Both the position numbers and the translations under genes were made by a program. A stretch of 43,843 nt of DNA. Source: Pelargonium nanum. Lineage: Eukaryota; Streptophyta; Magnoliopsida; Geraniales; Geraniaceae. Below, piece by piece: positions 10,801 through 24,321 of this stretch (positions are counted from its first letter, which is position 1; each line of letters starts with the position of its first letter). The notes beneath the pieces were generated by a model. It saw only the letters and a program-made list of their open reading frames with translations, was not told where the DNA came from and did no database searches. The stretch lies in NCBI GenBank assembly GCA_036897485.1, contig JAYMTF010000231.1, positions 1 through 43,843 on the forward strand, given 5' to 3'.

Positions 10801-13800
10801 TCTTTTGCTTCTATTGCCAGCATGCTATTTGACTTAGTAGACACTGGATTTTAACCTACGCTATCCTTTTCCGAAAGCTGTGCTTTATCATACTTTTAAA
10901 AATAAGAATTCTATAGAAATTTCTTAACAGCTTATAACTTGCTTCTCGAGATGTACGAAACATTCTATTTAAGTGATTTCCATTTTGCTAAAAGTCTGAG
11001 TTTTGGATGAAAAATACGGAATTCAAAAATTTATTTTAATTTCTTTCTTCTTTCCTTAAAATAATATAATATATTTACCCAATTTAATATCTTAATAAAT
11101 CTCTAAGAACAAGGCCTAACTATCATTCTTTCAAAGGAATATAGAGTCGCCTTTGCAGGCCCTTATGAAACTAGGTAAATACCTGAGTGAAAGGATTTAC
11201 TTTTGTAAACCCGGATTATTCCTATTTTTTCTATGAGGATATCCGTTTAATTTTAAGTATAAGCGTAATTTCAAATGTAATTATAGGTTCCAGTCGTCTA
11301 ATACTAATATTAAGGTAACGTATTTTTGAGGATAAAAAATAGATGTAAATCAACTTTAAACTCAGAAAACTTCTTTTATACTTTTGATAGGGAAACACTT
11401 ACTTGTATGTGCTGAATAAAAAGAATTGTCCAATAAAAATATATTAGCTTCGACTAAGTATTATCGGCATTTTTTTCAACGGGGAAATTTATACAGGTAA
11501 ACACTTAAGGGTCCTATTCCTAAAAGACGAATTCGCGTAATTGGATTTTATAGAATTGAGTTTACAAAGGAGTGACGTGAGCTAAAAGTCTTGTTATTGT
11601 GTTTTAATATCTAAACATTTAGTATAATTATGGAAAAGGATTCTCTTGGTTTTCATAAAAATAGGACTCCTATTATCATATCAGCTAATGTGAAGATTAT
11701 CCGGATCCATATGGTATTCTTTCTTCAAGAACTATTATTCGACGGTTGTACTTTTATCTTTTAGGTAACGAGATAGACAGGGATTCCCGAAGTAAGTAGT
11801 AATCCTGATAATATACTGACATCTAAGAAGAAGCCGGTATTCAATTAATTAGCTAGGAAAAGACACAAGGGGGCCGGCGCGTACAATATAAAATAGCATG
11901 TTTAGATCCTTTTTTAAAATACCTAAAGAGGAAAAAAGTGCTAGTTACATCCCATTATTAATTGAAAGTAAATTTTTGTTCCTTTACACTTAACCTTTAT
12001 CAAAACAAGCCTGCTACCGCTCAAGATTATTAAGTGGGGCCCCCGCTTACGAGAAGTTGTCTTTACAGTAACTAGCGCTAGACGAGACTCTGTTTGTATC
12101 TTCGTTTAATTAAGTTCCTTTTACTATATTAATAAATGGAGCAATTTCTTGATCAATAATATAGGATCTCAAAATTCACTAATTAGTCCATCTTCTGCTG
12201 GAGTCTAAGGTCCCTTTTTGTTATGTTTCTTTTTTGTAATTGCTAATATTCCGTATATATTATAAAATATATCATATATGTTATACCTCTTTCTTTAGTC
12301 AAACTGGTAGATAGAGCTAGAACTATATAACTATATATTGGTTACTCATATAATTTCCAATTTTTTTCTGAGAATGAATAGGGTTACAAGATAATTAATA
12401 TAAGGAAGCCTGTTTATAACTTAGTTTCCTACTCCTATATTATTATAGTATACCTAATACTAGATTTTTCTAATATGAGAAAAAAGATGTATTAGACAGA
12501 TTTGTGCAAGCTAAAGCTCGGTATTCTGGGTTTTTCTTCCGATAATACTAGTTTAATTCATTAGTTTATGTTGTACGTATACTCTTAGACAGGGGTCGTC
12601 TCCAAGCCTTAGATCTATCTACTACTTGTTTTGCAAATTCAGGGGTGCCGTTATTTGTTCTTCTGAGAGTTAGGGATCCGTTCTACACACCATGGAATAG
12701 TTATCTACTCAAATCTGAGTATATTTTCATAACGTAAGACTTTTGTGTTAAACCTTTCAGAAGTGATAATTAGATCCAATCTGAAAAGAAAGCATTGGCC
12801 CTGAGTAAAACAAATCCTAGAAGAACTCAGATTTTTTTACAATCTCCATCGAAGCTTTTGAGATTCTAGCTACAGTAGGTACTACAAATTGAAAGCTACA
12901 ATTCAGTACCTGTAAAGCCAAGCAAGTTTAGCTTTATATGGTTCCTCGTACGAACCTACTTATAACTCAAACAAAGTGGCTCATATCTAAGAAATCCAAT
13001 ATACCGTAGAAAGTGCAAAGTGCGAGTATTGAAAACATGCATGGCCAAATGAATATATATAGTGGGTTAAGGTAACTTACGAGTTTTATTTCGAAGGGCA
13101 TACTTTAATATTATAAAAGGATATTAAGACCTATTTTCTGGAGGGTTTTCTTTTCAGAGGTTACTCTCCTATAGTACATACCATAAGTGAATTACTCCCT
13201 GAGGATACTAAGGTTTCTCAGCTTCAAAAGCAATAAGTTCTCGCCCACATGCACAGGCTTTTTCCGGTCCTAGTAGGGACACTCCTCAAGGGGACTCTCT
13301 GTTAAAATATTGTTGGCTTGAATAGGTGGTTGTATCATATATTTCGATTACTAGGCATTGCACTTGAATCTGGATATATTAATATAGGGCGTTATTACTT
13401 GAATTTCTATATCTTTTGAAAAGACTTTCTTTTTACTACAAGTTCCTTCCGAGGTGCCTAAAGCCCTTTTAGTGCATATACCCTTCAACAATAACTCCTA
13501 AACTAAAGTAGAAAAGGGTTCCTATTTTAGGAATGTCGTAGAAATACCTGGGACTCAGTAATTTGAATTGCCCCCTTTTGCTTGTGAAATCCTAAAATAA
13601 AACTAGACACTTTCAGATATCCCTTAGGGGCTTCCCGTAAAATACCGAATATAATGCGGAAACCTCTTAATTATTACCAAAGTTTTGCCCTTTTTTTAAC
13701 TACCCCCATAATAAAGTTATCTGGACATGTTGTTAGGATATTCATTAAGTTTGGATTCTCGAGGCAACTATTCATCAAGGGTTTCTTTAGGTGTTGGTCT

Positions 13801-15080
13801 TAAGAATTTAGAATTTATAAATCAGGATTGGGTTTTAAGTATAGATTTAGGGAAGAATCAAGTAGACTCGAAACCCCAACCACTTTTTTAGAGCTTGTAT
13901 TCTATCAATATCATGTATTGGCCAAAACTTTAAAGTAACCAACTTTTATATGTTAACTTTGATTTTGACATTTCAAGTTAGCAAATTTGACATTTCATAG
14001 GAATCCCTCGCAACTAGGACACTTTTAGAGGAAGTCTCTTACTTTACATGTTTTTTTAATTAGAATCTTGTGCGTATTGAATGCTAGAGAGTTATAGCTC
14101 TATAGTATAGGTATTTTCTTCCTGCTCCTAATTACTAATTTAACTAAACTTATTTACAAAAAGATGGACTCTAGTATATTTATTATAAAACACCTGCGCT
14201 AAAAAACTCATAAACAGTATTACGCCTTACCTTTTTTAGAGAATGCTCTTCCTCAGACCCTTTGCTTTGTAAACTAGAACTACATTTTTTATTAAGGCAG
14301 GAATTCCCTCGGGTAAAAATTCAATTAATAGAGGATTATCTAGTTATTCTTTTTCTTTAAGAATAAAGTATTCATAAGCTTGTTCAAAGGACTCTCTCCA
14401 GTCAAGCTATGAAGTTAACAGGATTTCGTTTAGCAAATCCAGGTATATGTTGGAAGCTAAATTAGCTAGCATAAGGATTTGTTAGCTAGAAACTTTATAT
14501 GTTTAACCCCCGGTTTACTTAGTAACACAAGAAGAAGAAAAAGAACTCCTATATTTTATTTTGAAAATGTGAGTCACTTATTTGATATAAATCGAAACTA
14601 GAATCTTACTTTCACAAAGCAAAGGGAATTTTACTTCAAAAATGAATAAATAATAATAATATAATGATACTATAGATAATCAACTTTACGTTTACTAAGA
14701 AAAGGTTAACTGATTTATTTGAAAAAGTCAGAAACGAGAGTAAGATTCCTGTATTTATAAGCTGCAAACTCCGTAATATACAGTAATGGTTCATTTAGGG
14801 TTCCCTCCTGCTAACTAGAACGATAAGAAAACAACTTCAGAGCGCTCCTACATAGCTGCTTTAGTAATTATAAAAAAAAGGAAACCTTAAGAGCAACTAC
14901 TTACTTTAATTAAAGACTTTTCAGTAAAAGCTCATAAAAAGGAATATAGATTAAACCAAACAATACTGCAGTTTATATAAATTCTTTCGTTTATCGTTAG
15001 TTTAGGTACCAAGTAAAGTAGTTTATATGTTTTACCTAATTATCGTTCATTTTTGTTATATAATTTTTGAGTTGCTTATG
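4842..15080. other. Gene-free AT-rich region, about 10 kb
   Basis: No gene, RNA or mobile element can be supported. The only ATG frame over 60 codons (6873-7079 plus, 68 codons) has no recognisable domain and is of chance length. Tandem repeats are absent. Small inverted repeats occur, including 7749-7754/7782-7787 enclosing 7756-7762/7772-7778, 8061-8070/8080-8089 (several G-U pairs) and 10536-10543/10550-10557. They are at or near chance frequency. Part of 5.4-6.0 kb is visibly richer in G and T on the plus strand. Confidence 0.55.
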
Positions 15081-15121
15081 CTCTTAAGAGAACAAAGTAG
15101 AAAGGAAAGAGGGAATACTGA

Positions 15122-15235
15122 TCAGGTATAGCTCCTACAAAGACTGGTATAATAGCTCCTAAGAGGAGTCTAGCTCATAAGATTGGGAGTATGCAGAAGA
15201 GTAACAAAAGCTTAATAAGTATAGGGGATTTGTAA
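15122..15235 (+). pseudogene. Lys-rich repeat module A (H1-like peptide fragment)
   Basis: A stop-bounded frame of 37 codons without an ATG at its start. It reads as an internal duplication: GIAPTK is followed nine residues later by GIIAPK, then the family motif SLAHK and the motif MQKSNK. The nucleotide words GGTATAGC (15125-15132), GCTCATAAG and ATGCAGAAGA recur in other modules in the same frame, which supports common descent. The composition resembles C-terminal tails of linker histones or bacterial H1-like proteins, but no conserved fold is present, so function is not assigned. An upstream TGA and TAG in frame suggest decay unless those codons are read through. Confidence 0.5.
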
Positions 15236-15289
15236 AGGAAGTAAGTACATTAAGTCTTTTTATAGTTTAGGATACTACTAGGAAATTTG

Positions 15290-15300
15290 TTTTTTTTTTT
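15290..15300 (+). repeat. T homopolymer
   Basis: Eleven consecutive T residues, the longest homopolymer I noticed in the window. It lies about 55 bases beyond the end of Lys-rich module A. No hairpin precedes it, so a bacterial-type terminator is not indicated; a pol III-type T-run stop is possible but unsupported. Confidence 0.7.
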
Positions 15301-15742
15301 AGGTTTAGGAATAGGCTAGGAAATTTAGCTTGGATAGGAATTATCTCTTTATCTGCTACGGAGCCCAGCCTTGTTATAATTATATATAGGAATTTAGGAT
15401 AGAAAAATATTTATTAGTAATTGAAAGTAACCCCATCTAAGTTTAGGAAACCTATTAATTTAATTATAGTCCAGGCCCCCTTTATGAATTTGGAGGCATG
15501 CTCGGTATAGATTCTTAGTACAGAAAATAGACAAAAACTTTCCGTTACAAATTGTTGATCAAGTTTCAAAAAAGGGTCCCTCCGACAAGCAATCTATATT
15601 GGAGCCTTTTAACAAGCTCTGAAGTGAACTCCCTACTGAATATATAAAGGGTTTTTAAAGTCCAATTTGTAATATTATCAAGAATCCGAATCTAAGGTGT
15701 GTCACGTAATCCGTACTTTTAGGAACTCTCAGGAAGGAAACT

Positions 15743-15760
15743 TATATATATATATATATA
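15743..15760 (+). repeat. (TA)9 microsatellite
   Basis: Nine perfect TA units in otherwise unique AT-rich sequence. The window holds four such tracts; this and the one at 43611 are the longest. Confidence 0.9.
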
Positions 15761-16055
15761 ATGTTATATGTAATACTAAAATTTTTGTTAAAACCCTATC
15801 CTTGAGCGGTGACATAGGGTTACTAAGCTTTTGGGTATTAATAAGAGACTCTTATTTATTTTTATGATATCCTATTTTCGATACTTGTTATAACATAAGT
15901 AAAGAGTTTCATAGCTCAGAAAATTGCTTAGAGTCCCTTCCGAGCTGTATACGTGCAAGTCTAGAGCTAGACAAGTCTCCTTTTTAGTTTTTACTTGACT
16001 CAGAAATTTTGAAAGTTTTAGACTCCGGAACCTTTCTGGTTTTTATCCTTACTAG

Positions 16056-16244
16056 AGATCAGGCAAAAGGAAAATCAGTGGCTTATTATATATTACTTTT
16101 TTATTTTACTTAATTAAGGTTTTTTCTAAATCATCTTTTAAAGTACTTTATAAGAAACAGCTAAGAGCAAAGCTAGTAGAGTTACAAAGTAGACTATTCC
16201 CCAAAATTATAGATCCTCCTGAGAAAAGACTCAATGTCTGCTAG
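16056..16244 (+). pseudogene. Open frame with hydrophobic segment then basic helix
   Basis: A 62-codon stop-free frame with no ATG. Its first third contains a hydrophobic stretch (LLYITFLFYLIKVF), followed by a basic, helix-prone stretch (LYKKQLRAKLVELQSRL) and a PPEKR turn. The order resembles the open frame at 36325-36543 (hydrophobic run, then Lys-rich run), but no long shared word links the two. A frame of this length is expected many times by chance, so coding is not established. It is listed because it lies in a purine-rich segment close to Lys-rich module A. AT-rich CTATAG/TTAATA-type sequence follows at 16320-16450. Confidence 0.25.
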
Positions 16245-16449
16245 GAGTAGGAGCTATTAAGGGGGATACCTTTCTTAGAAGTAGGAATAGAAGAGATAAC
16301 TGTATTGATTTCTAATGGAGCTAAGAAGTAGATAGTATAGTTATATTGTTTATTAGTTAATAATAGGTATATACTACTTTGGAATAAAAATAAATATATA
16401 GTAGTAGTTAATATATTCATTAATAGTTATAGATAGTATACAGTATAGT

Positions 16450-19400
16450 CTTTTTATAGTTAGAATTGTTTTCTTATCTATATAGTAAAGGGTATTCCTC
16501 CACTGGAATAATCATACAAAGAGGGGAGAACCTTAGTTGAGTACGTCATTCTTACCGACTGAGTGCATCCGAAGAAGGTTAATGCATTATAGTACTAGTA
16601 CGGACCACTTTACACTGCAAGACCAACCACTGAAAAGAGCAGACTTTAAAAAATACAAATTACCTTAACTTTAGCTATTTTATTCCCTAAAAATCTTTCT
16701 TATCCAGCATTGCCTGTTCAGGTACCCTTTATAATAAAATAGAAGCTGTTGGATACGTTTGCGGCTTATAGAGCCAATATTTACTACGTTTTTTAGAATT
16801 CCTTATATTTACACTTCTCTATTCACTGTCCTAGATTGACTACTAAAACAAGCACGTTCCCCTTTTAGTAAGCCCTTGACTTAATTCAGGAGAAGGGATA
16901 CCAGATGAGTCTAATTTCTATTAAAGTAACTCTTTAAGGAAGGATAATACCTCTTTGTCTTTGTACTTATCATTAACAGAGGATATAAACTTACTATAGT
17001 ATTGTATTCGTCCTTGTTACCGACCCAGAGGGTACCAAGGGAGGTTAAGGCAAGTAGTATTACAAACAGTTAAAACCCTATACACTATAACCAACACCAA
17101 AGTCAAGAAAAACAAACTTTAGCTTTTCCGGAGAAACTTGTTTGATTTGAAAAAATTCTAATAGGGACTAATTTATTACTTTTATCTATATTATAAAGTT
17201 CAATAAGAATCATTGAGGAAATACTTAGAAAGAATAGGGGTTGGATAAATAACTTATATTCCTTTTTTAATACCTTTTAATTAAAAATTACCGGTATAGA
17301 TAATTTATAGATATAAATATTTCTTAGTCTAGCTGAGTATACGCTTCCCCTAATTTTAGCAACACATAGTAACTCGGATTCCTAAGTATCCTACGTGGCT
17401 AAAAGAGTACTACAAATAATGTGTCAACTTTCACGTATTAATTTCCCTTCAGGACTAGATTAACCTAAGTCACTTAGGATTTTTAGGGCTAAAACTTAAT
17501 ATATTAATAATAGTATGAACTTATTAAACTCTTTTCCCTCCAACTGCTTAGACTAGGAACCCCCTTAAACCCTTTCGTGCTGGCAGCCTTAACTAGACTG
17601 ATAAAGTTCCACATGCTATATTATATTGCAAAATTCCTAGTTTTTAAAAGTTAAATAAGATACTTTGGACTTGACCAAAAGTTAACATTAGATAAATAAG
17701 TAGAGCCTTTTAGAAAAAAATTAAGCTACCTAGCTCTATTAGTATAGAAATTGAGCCTAGCTTTCGTAGATTTTAAATACTTATTCATCCTTTCACCGCG
17801 GGTAAGTACTATCCCCAGCTAGGGCCATAAATTAGAGGGTGCTCACGGCGATCCGTAGGACAGTTAAAGGCCTCCATATGTATAGAAAGCTGATATAAGA
17901 AATTTCTTTCCAGTAGTTTTGTGTAACCTGCGGGACCCCTATGCTCTCTGAAATCTAATTTATAGGCATTTTTTGTTACCTTTTAAAACAAATGCGGTTT
18001 AGCTGTAGAGCGCGGAAATTGAATTTTGTAAGACGTAGCAGCGGTTTACTTTCGATATATTGGATAACCCGAGCAAAACTAATATGTGATAAAGGGAAAA
18101 CTCCCAACCCAAGCCGTGTCCTGGGATGAAAGAAAAAAGGAATATTTTAAAGATAAAATACCTAAATACCTACTAGAAATATACAAATGAAAGTAACTAA
18201 TAACGTTATAATGAAGGGATTTGAACCCTTCTCCGTGGTATCAGTTGGGTGGCACTTTACCCGTGTGACAGTAAAAGTTAATAATAGGATCAGTTGTCCC
18301 CTAACAGTTGACTAGCAGTCTTTGGTTTCAACTTAGCGAAATATTTGTCTTTCTATTTTAATTCTTTAGGAAAGTGATTCCTTTCTATATAGAATGCCCT
18401 GTAAAAGATTCAACCTCGTGCAAACTACTAAAACGATAGCGTGGTGAACTGATGGCATGCATTTGATAATTTTAGTAGATCTAATCAAGATATATGGGAG
18501 GGCGTCAAGAAAGAGAGACTTAAAAACGTTATTTTTCCAATACAAGAGTAAGGCAATGGTAGCTGTAGTACATAAGAATTTCGAATAGCTAAACTACGTC
18601 TTTTTATTAGACTCTTACCATATAAAAACAGGGATCCTCTGGGTATAAGTGAAAACTATTAATTTTTTATTTCAAATATGTCTGGAATTAAGTATTGAGA
18701 ATTCTATGTAGATTCTATTTATTAGTAATTTCTCCCCTTATAGCATACTGTGCTCCTACTTATGATAAAACGTGTTATAGTGAATTTGTGGGTATAATCT
18801 AAGCTCAGTTCACTCTAGTAAGCCCTACGCTTCTTTATAGTACTTAATTAAATAACGAGACTTATTTCTAAAACTAAAAAAACTTTGTGCTATAGTTCCC
18901 TGAACTGGAACAATATAAAGTACACAAGGAGTCTTCTAGAGAGTAAAATTATGAGAATATCTCACTTCAACCCGCAAATTGAGAGATTGAGCCATTCAGG
19001 ATAGCCATAGCACAATTTTTGGTAAACTGAGAGATAATCTGGGGTTATCGGAGCTTCCTATTATTCCTATGTAAACAAATTCTACTTATAGATAGCCCTA
19101 ACTTATAGGAGCTGGGGTCCAAAATAACGTTAAAAATCACAACTAAGAGGATTCCGCAGAATGTTTTATCTTCAAAAATCTATTCCTTTTTTGTAAGTCT
19201 CCTGGTTATTACTTTGTTTTTCTAATTACTATAAAATAGAGTATTTACGGATACACGAATATGGAACCAATTTACTTCGTATCAAGGGGGTCTCTTCTAA
19301 ATTCTAAATGTAGGACCTCGGGCGTTGGAAATCCGTGTATTGAAAAAATAGGTTTTAAAAAGTCAAAAGTGAAAGATACGGGTATTATCTACGGTATATA

Positions 19401-20500
19401 TTACCTTTTCCAGGAAAAATAAACTAATACATAAATCATGATCACAGTAATTAAAGGGAACGTATTATACCTTCTATCGCTGATGGCAAAGTAAATTCGT
19501 TAATTCTGAGAGGTAAACTAAAATTCTTAATCTTCCCACGGACTCAGACTCATTTGACTATCATACATTGACTAGGAGTCAAGAAAAAACCTACAGGATT
19601 AGGTATTCATAGTGTAGATACCGTGTTTCGAAATGAGTAATATTCTGTTGATTTGTACCAAGGTAGCCAGGGAATTCAATAAAAAATTAAAGCATACACC
19701 TAAGGTCTCCTATATTCAAACAAGAGTGACTCAATTTTCTTGAAAACGTTTCGGTAACTATAAGTTGCTCTAACATGGTGCGACCTTTCTCATAATTGTA
19801 CAGGACTTTTATTACGCTTTTCCATATGGACAATACTTTTTCGTTTGTTAATAGTACTCGTAAACAATAACCAATCGCATAAATTTTTTTGTGTATTTTA
19901 TACAATTAAGTTATAAAAAAAAAGGGTATAATTAATAAGCAAAGTATCCTTTACACCGGTTTTTGAAGGGAGACTTAATAAGACGCCTGCGTTAATAAAA
20001 CAAAAATAAGTAAATTAGGAGTGAAAAGCTGCTGAAATCCAGCGGTTCATATATTCGGGCGGTATACTTAGGTTCCTTATTTACTCTGAGTAATTAGTAA
20101 TATTTACATATAGTGGGAAGCAAAACCCTCGTTTAGCAATATGGATCAGAGGAGGCTAAAAAAGGGGGACTTTTTCTGCCTATTTTACAAGTATAATCTA
20201 AGGAATTGGCAAGTGTTTTCAATTAGGAAGAGTCCTCAACAGCTCCGTTGGTAGAGAAATGTTACTAGGTTTTTTCATTAAGAAGCCAGCTCTAGAATTG
20301 AAAGGAATTCTTCTTTCTTCTAAATCTAAAACATGGACTATTTAAGGAATAGACTTTCCATACCCCTCTCTATAAGAGCTAGTATAGGCTAGTTAACAGA
20401 GTAAGAGCCCCAGAAATGGGGTAGGTTCTTTTACATTACTAAAGCTATTTCTTCTCTTGGATGGTGCTAGAGAAATAAATTCCTAAGGTATATTGAGTAA
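16450..20500. other. Gene-free region
   Basis: Nothing coding is supported. A 72-codon minus-strand ATG frame at 19687-19905 is of chance length. Its product is a mix of basic and hydrophobic residues with no motif I recognise. The tRNA-like remnant near 18.2 kb is annotated separately. No long repeats were seen. Confidence 0.5.
18207..18262 (-). pseudogene. tRNA-like remnant with perfect T-arm
   Basis: On the minus strand 18214-18230 is a perfect T-arm (AAGGG, loop TTCAAAT, CCCTT) with an exact box B. It is followed by CATTATA, the same 3' acceptor heptamer as in the tRNA-like locus at 4721-4789. A D-arm-like hairpin (GGGT, 8-base loop, ACCC) lies at 18247-18262. No 5' acceptor partner TATAATG is found upstream and no anticodon stem forms, so this is probably a decayed tRNA or tRNA-derived repeat. 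The shared CATTATA end may mean both derive from one parent. Confidence 0.4.
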
Positions 20501-20516
20501 AAGTTTTCCGTAGAAT

Positions 20517-20640
20517 TCCTCTTTTTTAGATTTAGGAGCAAGTCTAGTAAATTATCTAGAAATTGTAAACTAAGTAACTAACTAAGTCAAGAATGAGTTT
20601 CCTTAAGTCTTTTTTAAGAAGCTAGGTTTTTAAAGGAGTT
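20517..20640 (+). repeat. Module leader repeat R, copy 1
   Basis: This copy opens with a run shared with 4206-4220 and continues with an AACTAAG...TTTCC block from 20568. It ends with TTTTTTAAGAAGCTAGGTTTT. It aligns with 24741-24800 and 26604-26680, sharing AACTAAG, then TTTCC or GTCCC, then CTTT...AGAAG(C/T)TAGG in the same order and similar spacing. It lies about 200 bases upstream of a Lys-rich frame (20844-21001). No coding sense is apparent; it could be a 5' leader or promoter-bearing part of the repeated element. Confidence 0.5.
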
Positions 20641-20726
20641 AACTGTTGACAATTAGAAACCGGTGTAAAATCTTAAGTGATTCCGGGCCTTAAAGAATTC
20701 TAATTTAAGAAATGCGTACAAGTTAT

Positions 20727-20765
20727 CCAGGAGAGTTCCTTCTTGTATTTTATTTGGGAGCCAGT
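20727..20765 (+). repeat. Module leader block 2, copy 1
   Basis: This block shares the exact 13-mer CAGGAGAGTTCCT with 24809-24846, followed in both by a TTGTAT run and GC-AGT at similar spacing. A weaker copy is at 26719-26740. It sits between leader repeat R and the Lys-rich frame, so the order R, block 2, Lys-rich is conserved here and at 26.6-26.9 kb. Confidence 0.5.
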
Positions 20766-20843
20766 TAAATTGTGGGTTACAAAGGAATTCAAGAGTATAG
20801 TTGCCTTTATAAGTGTTCCTCTCTTTCTAGGGTTTTCCAGATA

Positions 20844-21001
20844 ATGAATCAGATAAGTATAGCTATTAAGACTCCAAAGAAAGAAGTTATAGCTACCAAG
20901 ATACAGAACAGAATCTAGCTTCTAAGAGAGTTATAGGTAGGTATTACGAGAAAGATTTTAGGATTAAGAAAGCAAGTAAGACGCTAGTGGTTATAGTGTA
21001 A
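20844..21001 (+). pseudogene. Lys-rich repeat module C, frameshifted
   Basis: An ATG at 20844 opens a 24-codon frame (MNQISIAIKTPKKEVIATK then IQNRI) ending in TAG at 20916. A second frame, open across that stop, runs to TAA at 20999. It contains LASKRVIGRYY and then RIKKASKT. A one-base shift near 20912 would join them. The RYY...KKA spacing matches the module at 27241-27390, and the NRI.LAS.R region resembles NRIEITSLALRN in the frame at 39879-40112. The 17-mer at 20967-20983 is identical, in inverse orientation, to 40427-40443. I see an eroded Lys-rich coding-like sequence; no biochemical function can be assigned. Confidence 0.5.
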
Positions 21002-24000
21002 GGTGATCTAGACTCCCTTTTGGTTTTTGTATTGGGAGAGTTTTAGTACATAGATGGAGGAGTTTTCGAATCTATTTTTGCTTAATTATGCTATAATGAT
21101 GAATACTTGATACCAAAGACACTCGGAATAGAGTCAAGTGCTCGTATCTTATTCGGGTCAGTTATAGCAAGGGACTTAACAAGCCCCGCGCGGAGGTTCG
21201 AATAGTGTCGTCCTACTAAAATACGCATATAAAAGGTAATCCAGTGCTTATTAAAATAAAGAGCAGAATTCCTGGATCTCTTATGTGAGAGAAGGTTGGA
21301 CTCATGCAAAACCAAGCAAGTCTTTAAAGAAATCTAGGGCCTCACTTAACAAAATATAAAACTAAGCGGGTTAAGAATATCCAAAAAAGGTGCAAATATT
21401 TTTTCAGTAAATTCACTAAATTAGGAGTTCTTACTATTGGGAAGGGACACGATAAATAGGATAAAGTTAATCTAAAGGGGTTCTAGTAAGCAATTAAAAA
21501 GTAACAAAAACGAGTCTCTTCTAGGGTTTAATAATCTATAGGATTCAATGCTCTTTATAAAGAAGCAGTCGCAATATTAGGGACTTATAAAACAGATCTT
21601 TGTTCAGCTAAGTTAGGCAATTCAGGTCGGCCTAGGTCCCCTTAGAGTTCCTCCTTATTTTAAAGTGCTTTTTGCTTGGCTATAAGAAATTCCATAAGAA
21701 TTACATTCACTTCCCGCATTAGCATAAGTTAGACTACTTTAAGATATGGCTTTTGCTTGCTTTGGCTTAAGTTTCAAAAAGTACAAGGTAGCTCTTTTGA
21801 AGAAGTCCGGTTGGTGGGATACTTAAGATCACGGACTCTTTTATCTTGACAAGAAGACCCTTTTGTCCAATGGTACTGGTTTGTTAGATGATTAAAAATT
21901 ACGAGACTGATGCTTTTCTACTACCTAAAAAAATTACCTAAGGCGTAGATACCAGATCAGAATAAGAAGGCGTTGTATATTCCCGGCCAGTTTGCGGATC
22001 CTCTCAAATCAAAACTACAACCAAACTTGACTACTAGGTCTAACATTCCTTTATTTTTGAGACAAAACCTAGTTCCCCATTTTAGCAAACCCTTTCAGGA
22101 TCTCACACTTCCCTTATGGTACAAAAGTTATGGGTCTACACTAACTAATTATATTACGCAAAGACAACTACTAATTAAAAAACTTTTACAATACTGCTAG
22201 TGTATAAGAAAAGGGTAATAGCCTTCTTGGACGGGCAAAGTTTACTGAATACTCTGAGAATATAAAATAAACAGGAAGGAGAGTTTTATATAGATCATGG
22301 GCAATAAATAAAGAAATTTTACTGTACTCGTGTATGCATTACATTTCTCCAATATCTGTTAAAGACTTATTTATGCTGCGATTACAGGTAAGTCATTCCG
22401 CAGAATGCGGGTGTTTACTATGTTAGGTTCAGAATTTAAAATTCTGGTTAAGTGCCAGTTCAGTAATAATTTATGCCTCACCGCTAAGAGGTTTTTTCAA
22501 ACTTTGAAAAGTAACATAATACTCGAGAAATACATTATGAGTAACCTAAGTTCTAAAACAATATCTATTACCTAAATTCATCAAAATAAGGCCTTCCTCA
22601 CTTTTGAAAGAGTAAGTCTAATCCTAAAGAAGCGGGGCATGACCCTGCATTTGCAATTACAAAACAAAAAGGGGCGCCGTGGAAGAAAGAAGGTTACGCT
22701 TTGCTGCTTAAAGCCTTGAATCTTTTCTAAAAAACGTGATGTACTATTTTGGTATCTAAATGCTAGTAATAAAAAACTAATTAGATAAAACGGAAGGCTA
22801 TGGGGGGCTCCATTTAGAAGGAGTTCCCCCGTTTAGAAAATACTCTCTGAATTCTCGACTCTAATATTTTTGTGTAGCTTATGTTCTCCATTGAAGTTTA
22901 CTTGTATAGCTCTGAGTTCTTTACTTGGTGGGGTATCGAATGATTTAGCAATTCCCTTCAAAACAAGCTATTACTAGAAACTTATGTTATATTTTTTCGA
23001 AAAAGAATGTATTACTCTCCATATTGCATCCACTTAGAACCCTTCTAGGGGACAAAACTTATCACAAAACAGGACTTTTTACCAAAAAAGGAAATCCCAG
23101 AGCTCTTGCAAGTACTCTTATATAGCATACTAAAAAACATTAGTTGGACACTAAAACAGAGTATTCTAATGTGCAGCCAAAAAAACTACCTTAAGAAAAA
23201 ATCCTACCCTTAGTAATAACTTGGCTGTAAAAACATAGAATCTCTCACAAAAAAGAGTCCTTTCCGAACTCAGAGTCTCCATAGATTTTATATCCCCAAA
23301 AGCCTTATGATATATATTTAACACAAGAATTCGGTTAGTACTCTTTAAGTTTGAATAGTATTTTTAACTCCTCTCAAAGCAAACCTTAACACTAGAATCT
23401 ATTAAGATATACAAAGAAGTCTATAAGTTACGCAGTTCACACCACTAACCCGAAGCTTTTCTAACTAAATTTTCTTTTTAGTCAATAGAGTTAAAACGTT
23501 CCTTTAAACTTTAAATAGGGAGTACTTCAGCCCGATTTCTAACTCGGTTAAGATTTAGAGGACTAAAATTCGAAGAAGCTACACTTGTGTGACATGCAGA
23601 GTGACTACTTGTACTTATTATACGAAAGCCCTGTACTTGTTTTCTTAAGCTTTATGTTTATATAACCTTTGCTTATAGATCTCGCATGAGAAACCCCGCT
23701 GTTTAAGATATACGAAAACCGCGTACACTCCTGTTTATTTATTATTTTATAAATTCTTAGTTAGTATAACAGCGAATCTAGCCTCTTGCGAAAGGTAAAG
23801 ACTTTGAAATACCAAATCCTGTGACATGAGATACACAAAATATTGAAGTAGCCCTACTTAACAGAAACTTCTAATAAGAATGCAATATTCTTCTTGAAAG
23901 ACGTACTTGGTAGAACCTAAAAGCCTGTAAATGTCTATAACTCCGACTGCTTCCAAAAGCTCTTTGACAATCCTATTCTTTAAAATCTTTGCTAGATTGC

Positions 24001-24304
24001 TTCAGGATACTTGGAGCCTTAAAGAAAAACTTATTAAACTCTTTTTTTAAGATCCTACAGAACTTCCCTCTTTGACTCAAAACCGGATTATTATCTACTT
24101 TTCTACTCCTCATTAAATTTTCGGTTATTAAAAGCCGAGAACTCTTGTAAATCTAACCTGGATTTAGGCCTAGTCTCCCTACTCTTTTACTGTATAAAAG
24201 ACTCTCCGTTTCTGGATCTAGCTTAAAATTTTTACATTTTAACGTCAATGACAACTGCATATTTTAATTCAAGATACTCTTCAAAGACGAGAAGTTACAA
24301 TGCC

Positions 24305-24321
24305 ATTGGTTCAAATCCGTC
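24305..24321 (+). pseudogene. T-arm / box B-like remnant
   Basis: GGTTCAAATCC at 24308-24318 is an exact box B match. Only three pairs of the T-stem form, and no acceptor or anticodon arm is evident in 80 bases of flank. It lies inside a 95-codon ATG frame (24248-24535) that has no other support. Confidence 0.25.

Noticed and set aside
22420-22445. CAGAATTTAAAATTCTG, which looks like a tRNA-Leu(UAA) anticodon arm
   Set aside because: No acceptor, D-arm or T-arm can be placed around it; it is close to a simple AT palindrome.
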